Position numbers and translations under genes: made by a program
Notes under the pieces: model-generated
The model's input: the letters and a program-made list of their open reading frames with translations, nothing else
Databases searched by the model: none
Told to the model about the DNA's origin: nothing
Shown: positions 45,192 to 53,805 of the stretch, piece after piece
Position numbering within the stretch: position 1 is the first letter of the stretch
How the letters are laid out: the number at the start of each line of letters is the position of its first letter
Assembly: GCA_040797845.1 (NCBI GenBank)
Contig: JBFNFA010000002.1
Coordinates: 248,001 to 312,000, forward strand
Direction of reading: 5' to 3'
DNA length: 64,000 nucleotides
Source: Clostridium_AW sp040797845
Lineage (GTDB): Bacteria > Bacillota > Clostridia > Clostridiales > Clostridiaceae

Positions 45192-45683
45192 ATGTATAAT
45201 CCTTATTTCAGAAATATAAATTCAACTGCTTATGCTAATGTAAAAGGCGGACCACTTGCTCCTAACATAAATGGAATGGTATATTTTACTGATGTGCCAG
45301 GTGGAACACAAGTATGTGCTATGATTAATGGACTTCCAAAATACAAGCCAGCCACTGCAACCACTCAACCTATTGGTCCTCATGGCTTTCATTTACATCA
45401 ATTTGGCAATTGCCAAGTAGGAGATCCACAAAACCCTTTTCAAGCTGCTGGAGAACATTGGAATCCAGATAATCAACCTCATGGTAATCATGCTGGTGAT
45501 TTTCCAGTATTATTTTCAAATAACGGCCGTGCTATGATGTGCTTCTTTACAAACAGGTTTAAAGTAGCCGATGTAATTGGTAAATCAGTAATGATACATG
45601 AAAATCCTGATGATTATAGAACACAAAAACCCGCTGGTAATGCCGGCAAACGTTTGGCTTGTGGGGTTATTAGGCCAATGTAA
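45192..45683 (+). CDS. Cu/Zn superoxide dismutase-like protein
   Basis: 163 residues. The metal-site pattern of SodC is present: GPHGFHLHQFGNC (two copper-type His and disulfide Cys), HWNPDNQPHGNHAGDFP (three His and Asp, zinc/bridging), and MIHENPDDYRTQ with GNAGKRLACGVI carrying the final His and second Cys. There is no signal peptide; the N-terminus MYNPYFRNINSTAYANVKGG recalls coat-type spore proteins. In spore formers similar proteins sit in the coat. Whether the dismutase site is loaded in an anaerobe is an open question. Monocistronic. Confidence 0.9.
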   Translation: MYNPYFRNINSTAYANVKGGPLAPNINGMVYFTDVPGGTQVCAMINGLPKYKPATATTQPIGPHGFHLHQFGNCQVGDPQNPFQAAGEHWNPDNQPHGNHAGDFPVLFSNNGRAMMCFFTNRFKVADVIGKSVMIHENPDDYRTQKPAGNAGKRLACGVIRPM

Positions 45684-45743
45684 TTTTATTTTATAACTTA
45701 ACAAGATATATGTTATTATTTAACAAATAGTACTTCCATATAG

Positions 45744-45784
45744 AAAATAACATCCTTTCTTTTTAAAGACCGGATGTTATTTTT
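45744..45784. terminator. terminator between sodC-like and DUF4179 genes
   Basis: AAAATAACATCC and GGATGTTATTTT arms, with T run on the plus side and A run on the other. Confidence 0.8.
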
Positions 45785-45812
45785 TATACACTAATCTATA
45801 TTAAAAATTATA

Positions 45813-46829
45813 CTATTTAATATTTATTTCAAAAGCTTCTTCCTCTAAAACTTTATAATAATCCGTCTTTTCCTTTCCTTCTTTCCCAGAAATAACATAG
45901 GGTGTTATTTTAAGTTTAGTTATATCCTTATCTAAGGCATCAAATCTAATATAGCTATTTTCAATTAATGTATGCCCTGAATTAAGTTTAAGTTTATTTC
46001 CCTCTTGATCTTCCACTATAAAAAGCACATCATATTCTTTGCCATTTAACATTTTATAATTTATTCTTGTAGATGCTGGTGTAATCCTTAAATCTTCTAC
46101 ATTTATTTCCTGACCATTTTCCAATGTAAAATCTTTATTTATAGGTATAGTCTTTACTTCAGCCATAAGTTTATCTTTGCTAGTAGTAAATTCAAAAACC
46201 CATTTACCTTTTAGCATTTTAGTAGGTTTAGTCAAGGCCATATTCCTATTTTCATAAACTATTTTCATGTTAAAATCTCCATGTAGATTCATAGCTTTTA
46301 TGTTTATTCTAGAAAAAAACATATAGGTAGAGTCATTAATCTTTTTACTACTTTCACTTCCACCTTCACTAATTATTTCTCCATTTATATATATATCTGG
46401 AAATGGTACTATTACCTTATCTAAATTTACTTTATCTGATTTAAGAGTACTGCTTATAACTATATTATCATCATCTAATAAAACCTCGTTAAGTTGAATA
46501 GTAGCATCTTTATCTGTGACAGTTTGCCCTACTACAGTCTTATAATCCTCAAGAGACTTTCCATTAGAATTTACATACTCTTCTATTGCACTGCCTATTA
46601 TTGGTACATTTGCGAAAACATTAGGATTAGTAATAATACCTACGGTAAGAAAAGCCATTATAGAAGCAGCTACAGCTATACTCTTCTTTTTATTATTTCT
46701 TCTTCTACTTTTTAGGGATTTTTTAACCCTATCTTTCATTTTTTGCCCCTCTAAGTTATTTAATTCACAGTGTTCATATTGGTTAAAATCTATAATTACA
46801 TCATTTAACATCTCAAATTTATCCTTCAC
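45813..46829 (-). CDS. DUF4179 anti-sigma-type membrane protein
   Basis: 338 residues. A cytosolic N-terminus of about 45 residues (basic, KSLKSRRRNNKKK) is followed by one membrane helix (IAVAASIMAFLTVGIITNP) and a large beta-rich external domain typical of DUF4179, including PIIGSAIEEYVNSNGKSLEDY. It begins 19 bp after the ECF sigma factor gene and very probably holds that sigma factor inactive until an envelope signal arrives. Confidence 0.88.
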   Translation of the reverse strand: MKDKFEMLNDVIIDFNQYEHCELNNLEGQKMKDRVKKSLKSRRRNNKKKSIAVAASIMAFLTVGIITNPNVFANVPIIGSAIEEYVNSNGKSLEDYKTVVGQTVTDKDATIQLNEVLLDDDNIVISSTLKSDKVNLDKVIVPFPDIYINGEIISEGGSESSKKINDSTYMFFSRINIKAMNLHGDFNMKIVYENRNMALTKPTKMLKGKWVFEFTTSKDKLMAEVKTIPINKDFTLENGQEINVEDLRITPASTRINYKMLNGKEYDVLFIVEDQEGNKLKLNSGHTLIENSYIRFDALDKDITKLKITPYVISGKEGKEKTDYYKVLEEEAFEINIK

Positions 46830-46848
46830 AATATCACCTCATAAAGTA

Positions 46849-47394
46849 TTATTTATTTCCCATAGATAAATTTCTAAGTTTTTTACGCCCACGAGATAAT
46901 CTATTATATATGACTGAGCTTCTAACCCCTATATTCTCTGCTATAGTATCCACATCTTTTTCTTCAATATAATGTTTAATAAATATTTCCTTATCATCTT
47001 TTTTAAGATTATTAAGTAAGCTTTCCACTTCATAACTAAGTTCATTTTCAATAATATTACTCTCCACCCTAAATGAACTTTCCAAGTTCAAATTTTCTAT
47101 AGGTTGTTCCTCTAAAAGTCTTAAATATTTTCTTTTATAATCTATTGCTTTATATTTCGCTATAGCTCCAATCCAGTTTTTAAAAGAACTTTTTTCTGAG
47201 GAAAATTTATCTATGTTATCCCAAATTGCTAGAAGTACATCATTTATACACTCTTCTTCCATGGGTTGAAGATTATATAGATGTTTTCCAACTATACTTT
47301 TTATAAGTGCACCATAATCATTTATGAGTAAATCCAAGGCTTTTTCTTTTCTCCTTTTTAAAAGCTTTACAACGTCTTCCTCCCTAGTCCTCAT
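46849..47394 (-). CDS. ECF-type sigma-70 family factor
   Basis: 181 residues. Region 2 runs through LLINDYGALIKSIVG, ECINDVLLAIWDNIDKF and SSFKNWIGAIAKYKAIDYKRK; region 4 through DDKEIFIKHYIEEKDVDTIAENIGVRSSVIYNRLSRGRKKL. Start preceded by AAAGGAGGATAAAA. It directs RNA polymerase to an unknown regulon and pairs with the membrane anti-sigma gene downstream. A perfect palindrome lies 20 bp upstream. Confidence 0.93.
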   Translation of the reverse strand: MRTREEDVVKLLKRRKEKALDLLINDYGALIKSIVGKHLYNLQPMEEECINDVLLAIWDNIDKFSSEKSSFKNWIGAIAKYKAIDYKRKYLRLLEEQPIENLNLESSFRVESNIIENELSYEVESLLNNLKKDDKEIFIKHYIEEKDVDTIAENIGVRSSVIYNRLSRGRKKLRNLSMGNK

Positions 47395-47414
47395 TTTTAT
47401 CCTCCTTTAATTCC

Positions 47415-47430
47415 TATAAGAGCTCTTATA
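47415..47430 (-). promoter_or_regulatory. 16-bp palindrome upstream of the ECF sigma gene
   Basis: TATAAGAGCTCTTATA, a perfect palindrome between the likely promoter and the ribosome binding site. Possibly an operator; nothing else supports it. Confidence 0.35.
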
Positions 47431-47644
47431 CTTATTACTTCGTATTTACTCATAACATTTCTATCAATAATATAAAAAATAAAAAAATCCTAAATTTGAT
47501 TCTTTTCTCCTTAAAATTTATATTGCATGGATTTTATAATCTGTGATAAAATAAAAGTTTTTTGTTAATTTTTAATTATTGTGGTATACTAGTAGTATAA
47601 AGAAAAAGCACTAATGTTGAGTGTTTACTATAGGAGGTCAGTTA

Positions 47645-47848
47645 ATGAAAACTGGAAAAGTAAAATGGTTTAATTCTGAAAAAGGTTTTGGATTCATCGA
47701 AGTTGAAGGAGAAGATGATGTTTTTGTTCACTTCACAGCAATACAAGGAGATGAATCAAGAAAAAATCTTGATGAAGGGCAAGAAGTTCAGTTCGATGTA
47801 GAAAAAGGTCCTAAAGGAATTCAAGCAGCTAATGTTATAAAATTATAA
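47645..47848 (+). CDS. cspA: cold-shock domain protein
   Basis: 67 residues, the standard Csp length, from the ATG at 47645 after TAGGAGGTC. The RNA-binding motifs are intact: GKVKWFNSEKGFGFIEVEG (RNP1, KGFGFI) and DVFVHFTAI (RNP2, VFVHF). It acts as an RNA chaperone and transcription antiterminator. A strong terminator follows 50 bp after the stop. Confidence 0.95.
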   Translation: MKTGKVKWFNSEKGFGFIEVEGEDDVFVHFTAIQGDESRKNLDEGQEVQFDVEKGPKGIQAANVIKL

Positions 47849-47896
47849 ATTTCCCTATGATGATGCACTAAAAATTTGATATATAGACATCACGTG

Positions 47897-47924
47897 AAAT
47901 ACCACCTTTGTAAAGGTGGTATTT
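47897..47924 (+). terminator. terminator after cspA
   Basis: Perfect 13-bp arms AAATACCACCTTT and complement with a 2-nt loop. The tail is only moderately T-rich. Confidence 0.75.
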
Positions 47925-48010
47925 ATATTATATCAATTGAGTAAGTACATCATAATTACTATATATCATCAGGTAAAATATTTTAAAAACTAAAAAGGAG
48001 AATAATTAAA

Positions 48011-48538
48011 GTGAAAAAAAATTATAGAATGCAAAAAACAATATCAATAAAACGTTTCATTTCAGAGCTAGGAAAAGATTTCTCTGATAATATAAAGGAT
48101 AGATTATTAGATTTAGAAGTGAGAACGGTTTTAACAAGAGAGGAGGACTATAATATACTTGATATAAAACATGTGGAACATACTAAATATGATTGTCCTT
48201 CTAATTTAGAGAATGGCTCAAGTAAACACCAGAAAGAATACAACTACGGTCAATTTGTGGTAGTTGATGAAGTGCTATATTTCTCAGAAAAGTGTGTAGA
48301 AAATGATGAAGTAATGGGTTCTCCAGTTGTAAATACTATTTATGACTCTCTAAATACTGATAATATAATCATGGATTCCGGTACTAGTGCAAAAAAAGTA
48401 GATGATAGCAATATAGACTATGTTATAGATAATATATTAAAAGCGTGCCCTGAAGTATCTAAAGAATACATGGAAATTATGGAGGACATGCTATCACGAG
48501 AAAAAATCAAATCACCACATAGACAAATTCATCGCTAA
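48011..48538 (+). CDS. unknown 175-aa protein
   Basis: 175 residues from a GTG start preceded by AAAAGGAGAA. It is soluble and acidic in the second half. Segments IKRFISELGKDFSDNIKDRLLDLEVRT and IDYVIDNILKACPEVSKEYMEIMEDML are helical, with three cysteines (DCPSN, EKCVE, KACPE) but no recognised motif. It follows cspA after a terminator, so it has its own promoter. I cannot assign a family. Confidence 0.6.
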   Translation: MKKNYRMQKTISIKRFISELGKDFSDNIKDRLLDLEVRTVLTREEDYNILDIKHVEHTKYDCPSNLENGSSKHQKEYNYGQFVVVDEVLYFSEKCVENDEVMGSPVVNTIYDSLNTDNIIMDSGTSAKKVDDSNIDYVIDNILKACPEVSKEYMEIMEDMLSREKIKSPHRQIHR

Positions 48539-48611
48539 TATACCATTTTCTTTTCATGTAAATTCATATTTTTAAAATTTTACTATTTTTTTATAATTTC
48601 ATATTTTATTT

Positions 48612-48737
48612 CATGACGTGGCTGCCGTCATCTCTCATACCCTTCAAATGAGAGATAACGCCAACTAACGTCATGAATAAGTTCAACTTAGCTTCAGTTA
48701 GAATATAAACTACAAGTGAAGCTAGATTGAACTTGAT
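48612..48737 (+). repeat. two-hairpin element ending in ACTTGAT
   Basis: Hairpin 1: CATGACGT/ACGTCATG outside and ATCTCTCAT/ATGAGAGAT inside. Hairpin 2: AAGTTCAA/TTGAACTT outside and TAGCTTCA/TGAAGCTA inside. It ends ACTTGAT like the copies at 3923, 52846 and 54403, and the second hairpin resembles their tail. Confidence 0.7.
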
Positions 48738-48753
48738 ATGAATTAGGTAAAAG

Positions 48754-50130
48754 TTATAAATATAGATCTCTTTCACCTTTTTTTAATCTTTCAATATTTT
48801 TTATTGTGATGTCTTTTATATCTTGTCTTTCTATTTTTTCAATCTCTTGCAATATAATTTTTTCGCCGCTTTCGTAGAGTTCCTCATCTCCATAATCTAA
48901 TATAAACTCCATCAATGTCATCAATGCATTTGGAGTACATACATTATGAATCTGCCCAGACTTTGCAAGTTGCATAAATCTATCTCCAGTCCTTCCCTTT
49001 CTATAGCAAGCTGTACAATAAGAAGGAATGTATCCATCTCTTAAAAGTTCCTTTAATATTTCCAATGGACTTCTCTGGTCTTCTACTTGAAACTGATCAA
49101 CCTTCTTTCCTGTTTCTCCCTCTCTATATCCACCAACTCCAGTGCAAGAGCCTGCGCTTATCTGAGATACCCCATAGTTTAATGCTTCCTTTCTAATATG
49201 AGCACTTTCACGAGTAGATAATATTATTCCTGTAAAAGGTACCGCAATTCTGATGATGGCCACTATCTTCTTAAACATTTCATCATCTATCATATATGGG
49301 AACATACTCAGATCCATGCCCTCAGCTTTTTTTAATCTTGGAACAGATATTGTATGAAATCCTACACCAAATTTCTTTTCTAAATGCTCATTATGCAGCA
49401 TTAATGCTAAAACTTCAAACTTAGCATCATGTAATCCAAATAATACTCCTCCTCCTACATCATCTACTCCACCTTCCATGGCTCTATCAAAAGCAGTTAA
49501 ATGATATTCATAATCTCCTTTTAAAGATTTGGGATGCATTTTTTCATAGGTCGGTTTATGATAAGTTTCTTGAAATAATATATAGGTTCCTATACCCTTC
49601 TCTTTTAATTTTCTATAGTTTTCTACAGTAGTAGCTGCAATATTTACATTTACTCTTCTAATTGTTCCATTTTCATTTTTTGTTGTATAGATTGCATCTA
49701 AGGCATCTAGTATATATTCTATAGGGCAATTTACAGGATCTTCTCCTGCTTCAAGAGCAAGTCTTTTATGCCCCATTCTTTCTAGAATTCTTACCTCTTC
49801 TTGTATTTCTTCTCGAGTAAGTTTCCTTCTTTTAAATTCATTACATCTATTATATCCACAGTAAACGCACTTATTTACACAATAATCCGATACATAAAGA
49901 GGTGCAAATACTACCACTCTATTACCATAAATATTTTTTTTAATCTCTCCAGAAATTTTAAAAAGCTCTTTTAGCTGATCTTTGTCCTCTATCTGTAGAA
50001 GTATAGCTATATCCTTATGTTCTAATGCTTTTCTACATCTAGCTTTATCTAATACACTCTGTATATCCTCTTTTGTTGCTTTTTTACCTTCTTCTAATAA
50101 ATTTTCAATGTATTCATGATCAATAAACAT
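48754..50130 (-). CDS. hydG: [FeFe]-hydrogenase maturase HydG
   Basis: About 458 residues from the ATG at 50130, with GGAGGCG ahead. The radical SAM cluster motif is CVNKCVYCGYNRC (CxxxCxxC), and the C-terminal cluster motif is YCTACYRKGRTGDRF (CxxC), which binds the second [4Fe-4S] and dangler iron. HydG cleaves tyrosine to CO and cyanide to build the H-cluster synthon. Starts one base after hydE ends. Confidence 0.96.
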   Translation of the reverse strand: MFIDHEYIENLLEEGKKATKEDIQSVLDKARCRKALEHKDIAILLQIEDKDQLKELFKISGEIKKNIYGNRVVVFAPLYVSDYCVNKCVYCGYNRCNEFKRRKLTREEIQEEVRILERMGHKRLALEAGEDPVNCPIEYILDALDAIYTTKNENGTIRRVNVNIAATTVENYRKLKEKGIGTYILFQETYHKPTYEKMHPKSLKGDYEYHLTAFDRAMEGGVDDVGGGVLFGLHDAKFEVLALMLHNEHLEKKFGVGFHTISVPRLKKAEGMDLSMFPYMIDDEMFKKIVAIIRIAVPFTGIILSTRESAHIRKEALNYGVSQISAGSCTGVGGYREGETGKKVDQFQVEDQRSPLEILKELLRDGYIPSYCTACYRKGRTGDRFMQLAKSGQIHNVCTPNALMTLMEFILDYGDEELYESGEKIILQEIEKIERQDIKDITIKNIERLKKGERDLYL

Positions 50131-50131
50131 A

Positions 50132-51181
50132 TTATAAGCGCCTCCATTCAATATTATCACCTCTAGAGAGATCTATTTTAAAGCCTGCATTCTCAATTCT
50201 ATTTTGTATACAAAATCTACATTCAGCTGCTTCATCACCAGTGCATATTTTATTGTCATACAATAAGTACTTATCTCTTACATCTCTAGGAGATAGATTA
50301 GGCATGACTACATTAGCACCTGCTTTAAGTCCCATTTCCCTCCCTAATGGATGAATTGTTCCAAGAGCAGTAGTAACAGGGATTAATGCTTTAGGAAGTA
50401 GGAGCCTTGTTAAAGCTGTAATAACTATTGAGCTTTCTAGTGTTCCTTGTTCTTCCTTATTAAATTGAGTATCTTTTTGAGGTATAAAAGGACCGTTTCC
50501 TACCATATGAGGATTTAACTCTTTTAAAAATAACAAATCATTAGCTAAGTTCTCTGAAGTTTGATAGGGTGAACCCACCATAAATCCTGCACCTATTTGG
50601 AAACCAATTTCCTTTAAATCATATAAGCATTTCTTTCTATTAGAAAAACTTAGTTCTTTAGGATGAAGCTTGCTATAATGATCCTCATTTGCTGTTTCAT
50701 GTCTAAGCAAATACCTATCCGCTCCAGCTTCATAGTACTTTTTATAGGATTCATAAGATTTTTCTCCTACAGATAGAGTTATAGCACAATCAGTATACTT
50801 ATTTTTAATAGCTTTTATCATTTGAACAATTCTATCGTCAGTAAAATAACCGTCTTCTCCCCCTTGTAATACATAGGTTCTATAACCTAAATTGTAACCT
50901 AACTCACAGCAATCCATTATTTCTTGAAGAGAGAGTCTATATCTTGCTACATTGCTATTGCTTTTTCTTATTCCGCAATAATAACAATCATTCTTACAGT
51001 AATTTGTAAACTCTATAAGACCTCTTAAAAACACCTTATTTGAGTAATATTTATGTCGGGTTTCATTAGCTTTTTCTATTAGATATTCTTTAGATTCCTC
51101 ATCTATATTCTCAATTATATAAACCAGCTCTTCTTTAGATAAATTATTATTTCTATATAATTTATCTATTAACTCTTTCAT
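50132..51181 (-). CDS. hydE: [FeFe]-hydrogenase maturase HydE
   Basis: 349 residues. Radical SAM motif CKNDCYYCGIR (CxxxCxxC) followed by YVLQGGEDGYF, and a C-terminal cysteine set near CTGDEAAECRFCIQNR. HydE acts on the HydG product in assembly of the diiron dithiolate unit. It overlaps the hydF stop codon by one base and is followed directly by hydG. Confidence 0.95.
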   Translation of the reverse strand: MKELIDKLYRNNNLSKEELVYIIENIDEESKEYLIEKANETRHKYYSNKVFLRGLIEFTNYCKNDCYYCGIRKSNSNVARYRLSLQEIMDCCELGYNLGYRTYVLQGGEDGYFTDDRIVQMIKAIKNKYTDCAITLSVGEKSYESYKKYYEAGADRYLLRHETANEDHYSKLHPKELSFSNRKKCLYDLKEIGFQIGAGFMVGSPYQTSENLANDLLFLKELNPHMVGNGPFIPQKDTQFNKEEQGTLESSIVITALTRLLLPKALIPVTTALGTIHPLGREMGLKAGANVVMPNLSPRDVRDKYLLYDNKICTGDEAAECRFCIQNRIENAGFKIDLSRGDNIEWRRL

Positions 51182-52413
51182 TACGCTTCACCTTCTTCCC
51201 AAATTTTTAATGCCTCCGAAAAAGGCTTAAGAGCCCTTGGGAGAATTCCCAAAACACAGGCAATTAATATTCCGTAGTTTACAATAGGTACATTGTAATT
51301 TTTCGCTCCCTCTATTCTGCTAATCATACCCGTCCTATTTATCATGCATCCTCCACAATGAACTATTAGAGCGTATTTTTTAATTTCATCTGTAAAAGTA
51401 GTTCCAGAGGTAAATTGAAATTCAATATTCTTACCTGTCTTTTCCCTTATCCATCTTGGAATTTTTACTGTTCCAATGTCATCTTCCTGTTTATGATGAG
51501 TACACCCTTCTGCTATTAAAATCTTATCTCCATCCTTAAGGTTTTCAATGGCTTTTGCCCCCTTAACAAGTTCTGATAAGTCTCCTTTGTACCTAGCAAA
51601 AAGTATTGAAAATGACGTCATCAAAATATCTTCTGGAGTATCTTTAGCTACTTTATCAAAGGCTTGAGAATCTGTTATAACAATTTTAGGTTTTTTAGCT
51701 AAGCTACTTAGGGTTTCCTGCAATTCATTTTCTTTAGTTACTACAGCTATTGCATCACTCTCTAAAATATCTCTAATAGTCTGCTGTTGAGGGAGTATAA
51801 GTCTTCCCTTTGGCGCAGCCTTATCTATTGGAGTGACTAATATTGCAATATCCCCAGGGTTTATTAAATCTCCAACTATCTTTAAACTTTCTTCATCTTT
51901 TGGAATGACCTTAATTATCTCATTTTTTAATTTCTCAATACCGACTTTATTCAAAGCAGAGACTATAACTACAGGGCTATTTAATTCAGTTTTTAGCTTT
52001 TCTATTTTTATTTGAGACCAGTCTTCAGTATCAATTTTATTTAAAACTATAATTAAAGGAATTTTCTTCTCTTTTATTCTTTGGGAGACTACTATATCTT
52101 CTTTGGTTAATCCAACTTTAGCATCAACGACAAGTAATGCTATATCAGTCTTATCTAAAATCTCTAAAGTTTTCTTTATTCTCAGCTGCCCTAAGTCCCC
52201 CTCATCATCAATGCCTGCTGTGTCAATAAGAACGCAAGGACCTATAGGCAATATTTCCATGGATTTAAAAACTGGATCTGTGGTAGTTCCTTTAACCGGT
52301 GACACTATTGCTATTTCTTGATTAGTAATTGCATTTATAACACTAGATTTTCCTGCATTTCTTTTTCCAAATAAGGATATATGAACTCTTACTGAACGTG
52401 GAGTATCATTCAA
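51181..52413 (-). CDS. hydF: [FeFe]-hydrogenase maturation GTPase HydF
   Basis: 410 residues from a TTG start preceded by GAGGAGG. GTPase domain with P-loop FGKRNAGKSS, DTAGIDDEG (G3) and NKID (G4), then a dimer domain and the cluster domain with HCGGCM and EGCTHH ligand motifs. HydF is the scaffold that delivers the diiron unit to the hydrogenase. First gene of hydFEG, and it lies behind a structured leader with an intrinsic terminator. Confidence 0.95.
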   Translation of the reverse strand: MNDTPRSVRVHISLFGKRNAGKSSVINAITNQEIAIVSPVKGTTTDPVFKSMEILPIGPCVLIDTAGIDDEGDLGQLRIKKTLEILDKTDIALLVVDAKVGLTKEDIVVSQRIKEKKIPLIIVLNKIDTEDWSQIKIEKLKTELNSPVVIVSALNKVGIEKLKNEIIKVIPKDEESLKIVGDLINPGDIAILVTPIDKAAPKGRLILPQQQTIRDILESDAIAVVTKENELQETLSSLAKKPKIVITDSQAFDKVAKDTPEDILMTSFSILFARYKGDLSELVKGAKAIENLKDGDKILIAEGCTHHKQEDDIGTVKIPRWIREKTGKNIEFQFTSGTTFTDEIKKYALIVHCGGCMINRTGMISRIEGAKNYNVPIVNYGILIACVLGILPRALKPFSEALKIWEEGEA

Positions 52414-52460
52414 GTTTATTACCTCCTCTTAATACCTCATATGGTATAAATTTTTATTTC

Positions 52461-52495
52461 AAAAATAAAAAAACTTTTCTCCAAAGAGAAAAGTT
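52461..52495 (-). terminator. leader terminator 50 bp before hydF
   Basis: AACTTTTCTC and GAGAAAAGTT arms around a 4-nt loop, with a run of seven T and more T-rich DNA on the minus strand. It lies inside the 5' region of hydF rather than at a gene end. Confidence 0.8.
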
Positions 52496-52508
52496 AGATA
52501 GCAAAAAC

Positions 52509-52640
52509 ATAGGTATACTAATATGCAGCAATACCATAGTCACTTATTATATCTAATTTCCCTTCAGATTAGATTTTTCCTTTCTGTTAGGTTATTATTT
52601 TTTAAGTACAGGCAAATCCGGATTTCTCCCAATTTACCTG
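52509..52640 (-). promoter_or_regulatory. structured leader of hydFEG, unclassified
   Basis: On the minus strand, hairpin 1 has arms CAGGTAAAT and ATTTGCCTG enclosing GGA-GAAA-TCC. A second has ATCTAAT and ATTAGAT arms (52551-52574), and a third GGTAT and ATACC (52512-52535). An intrinsic terminator follows. None of the classical riboswitch consensus blocks I know is present. Confidence 0.55.
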
Positions 52641-52785
52641 AAACTATATTAATCATATAATAAAATGATACTATATTTATATGGAAAATTCAATTTTAAT
52701 ATGAATTACTCATCTGCTGTTTTTTCAACAATCTTTCTAAAATAAATAGCTTCATTTATATATAATATTATCAAGTTTCTCTAAA

Positions 52786-52846
52786 CTTCAACTTAGTTAA
52801 GTATTCCTTGTAGATAAACTCAATTCAAAACTAAGAATCACTTGAT
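52786..52846 (+). repeat. tail fragment of the structured repeat, overlapping dedA
   Basis: Matches 3863-3923 at the pattern CTTCA, AAGTATTCCTT, CTAAGAATCACTTGAT. It covers the last five codons and stop of the DedA gene, so the repeat supplies the end of that protein. Confidence 0.7.
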
Positions 52847-53484
52847 GTATAAGAGTTATCTTTATTGGCTTTAGTATTCCTTTTTCTTATATATATAGCA
52901 GCAATGATTATTACTATTAAAATAATTGATGCTATAATACTATATTGTTTCATAAACAATTGAATATACTCCCAATTATCACCTATAAAATATCCTAAAG
53001 AAATTAGAATTGAATTCCAAATTACTATTCCCGCTACTGAATATATAAGATATGCCGAAATATTCAGCTTTACTGCTCCTGCTACAATTGAAATGTAGGT
53101 ACGGGTAAGAGGTAATAATCTAGCTAAGAACACAGATGCTTTACCATATTTCTCAAACCATTTATTTATAGCATTAATGCTCTTCTTTGTTTTAGGAAAT
53201 TTCCTTTCTATTTTTTCAATAAGAGGACTTCCTCCATAATATCCAATCGCATAACATAGTAAAGAACCAAGCAATCCACCAATTATACTAGCTAATAGAG
53301 CCCCTAAATATGTAATGTTATTTTGCGTTGCCGTCATCCCAATAAAAGGTAAAACAATTTCACTAGGCATTGGAAAACATGCATACTCTAATCCAATAAT
53401 TATTACTATACCTAAATAACCTATTTGACCAATTATTTGCATTAAATTGTTAATTATAATATCTAAGAAATATATACTACTCAT
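52831..53484 (-). CDS. DedA-family membrane protein
   Basis: 217 residues with the SNARE-assoc/DedA core: GYLGIVIIIGLEYACFPMPSEIVLPFIGMTA, GGLLGSLLCYAIGYYGG, RKFPKTKKSINAINKWFEKYGKASVFLARLLPLTRTYISIVAG. DedA proteins are scramblase-like membrane factors for lipid carrier recycling and membrane potential. Its 5' region carries a yybP-ykoY (Mn2+) riboswitch and terminator. The last residues before the stop (STYSSDS-like) overlap the repeat fragment, so the end may be recently changed. Confidence 0.92.
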   Translation of the reverse strand: MSSIYFLDIIINNLMQIIGQIGYLGIVIIIGLEYACFPMPSEIVLPFIGMTATQNNITYLGALLASIIGGLLGSLLCYAIGYYGGSPLIEKIERKFPKTKKSINAINKWFEKYGKASVFLARLLPLTRTYISIVAGAVKLNISAYLIYSVAGIVIWNSILISLGYFIGDNWEYIQLFMKQYSIIASIILIVIIIAAIYIRKRNTKANKDNSYTSSDS

Positions 53485-53531
53485 CCCCTTCTTATTTAAA
53501 GAATTCTTTTTATTGCTTTAAAATCAAAATT

Positions 53532-53575
53532 TAAAAAAGACCCTATAGCCAAAATACATTCTAGCTATAGAGTCT
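53532..53575 (-). terminator. terminator of the dedA riboswitch
   Basis: GACTCTATAGC and GCTATAGGGTC arms (one mismatch), followed by six T on the minus strand. Directly next to the 3' side of the aptamer, so Mn2+ binding can decide its formation. Confidence 0.8.
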
Positions 53576-53670
53576 CACAAAACTTTAAAAGTTATCAAAG
53601 CCGGGATTAAATCCGCAATGACGACTTTGAATCCTGTTAATTTACAGGTAGTTACTCCCTCTATGAAGAT
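53570..53670 (-). promoter_or_regulatory. yybP-ykoY manganese riboswitch upstream of dedA
   Basis: On the minus strand AGAGGGAGTAACTACC, CAAAGTCGTCATT, CCCGGCTTTGATAAC and TGAGACTCTA appear in the order of the yybP-ykoY consensus (GGGGAGUAGC, CAAAGUCGUCA, CCGGCUUUGUUGAC, AGCAAGACCUU). A terminator hairpin begins at its 3' edge. The class is known to bind Mn2+. Confidence 0.8.
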
Positions 53671-53805
53671 TACTTTCAAATACATATAAACTTATATGTA
53701 TTATGCTAACATTAGTGAAAAACTATGTCAACTCTCCATAATAAATTTACTACATTTAAATTGTTAAATTATAATTACATATATAATTATTTATTATCTT
53801 TCCTT

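Noticed and set aside
52509..52640. Known riboswitch (SAM, cobalamin, TPP, cyclic di-GMP) ahead of hydF
   Set aside because: None of the conserved blocks of these classes is present in the minus-strand sequence.
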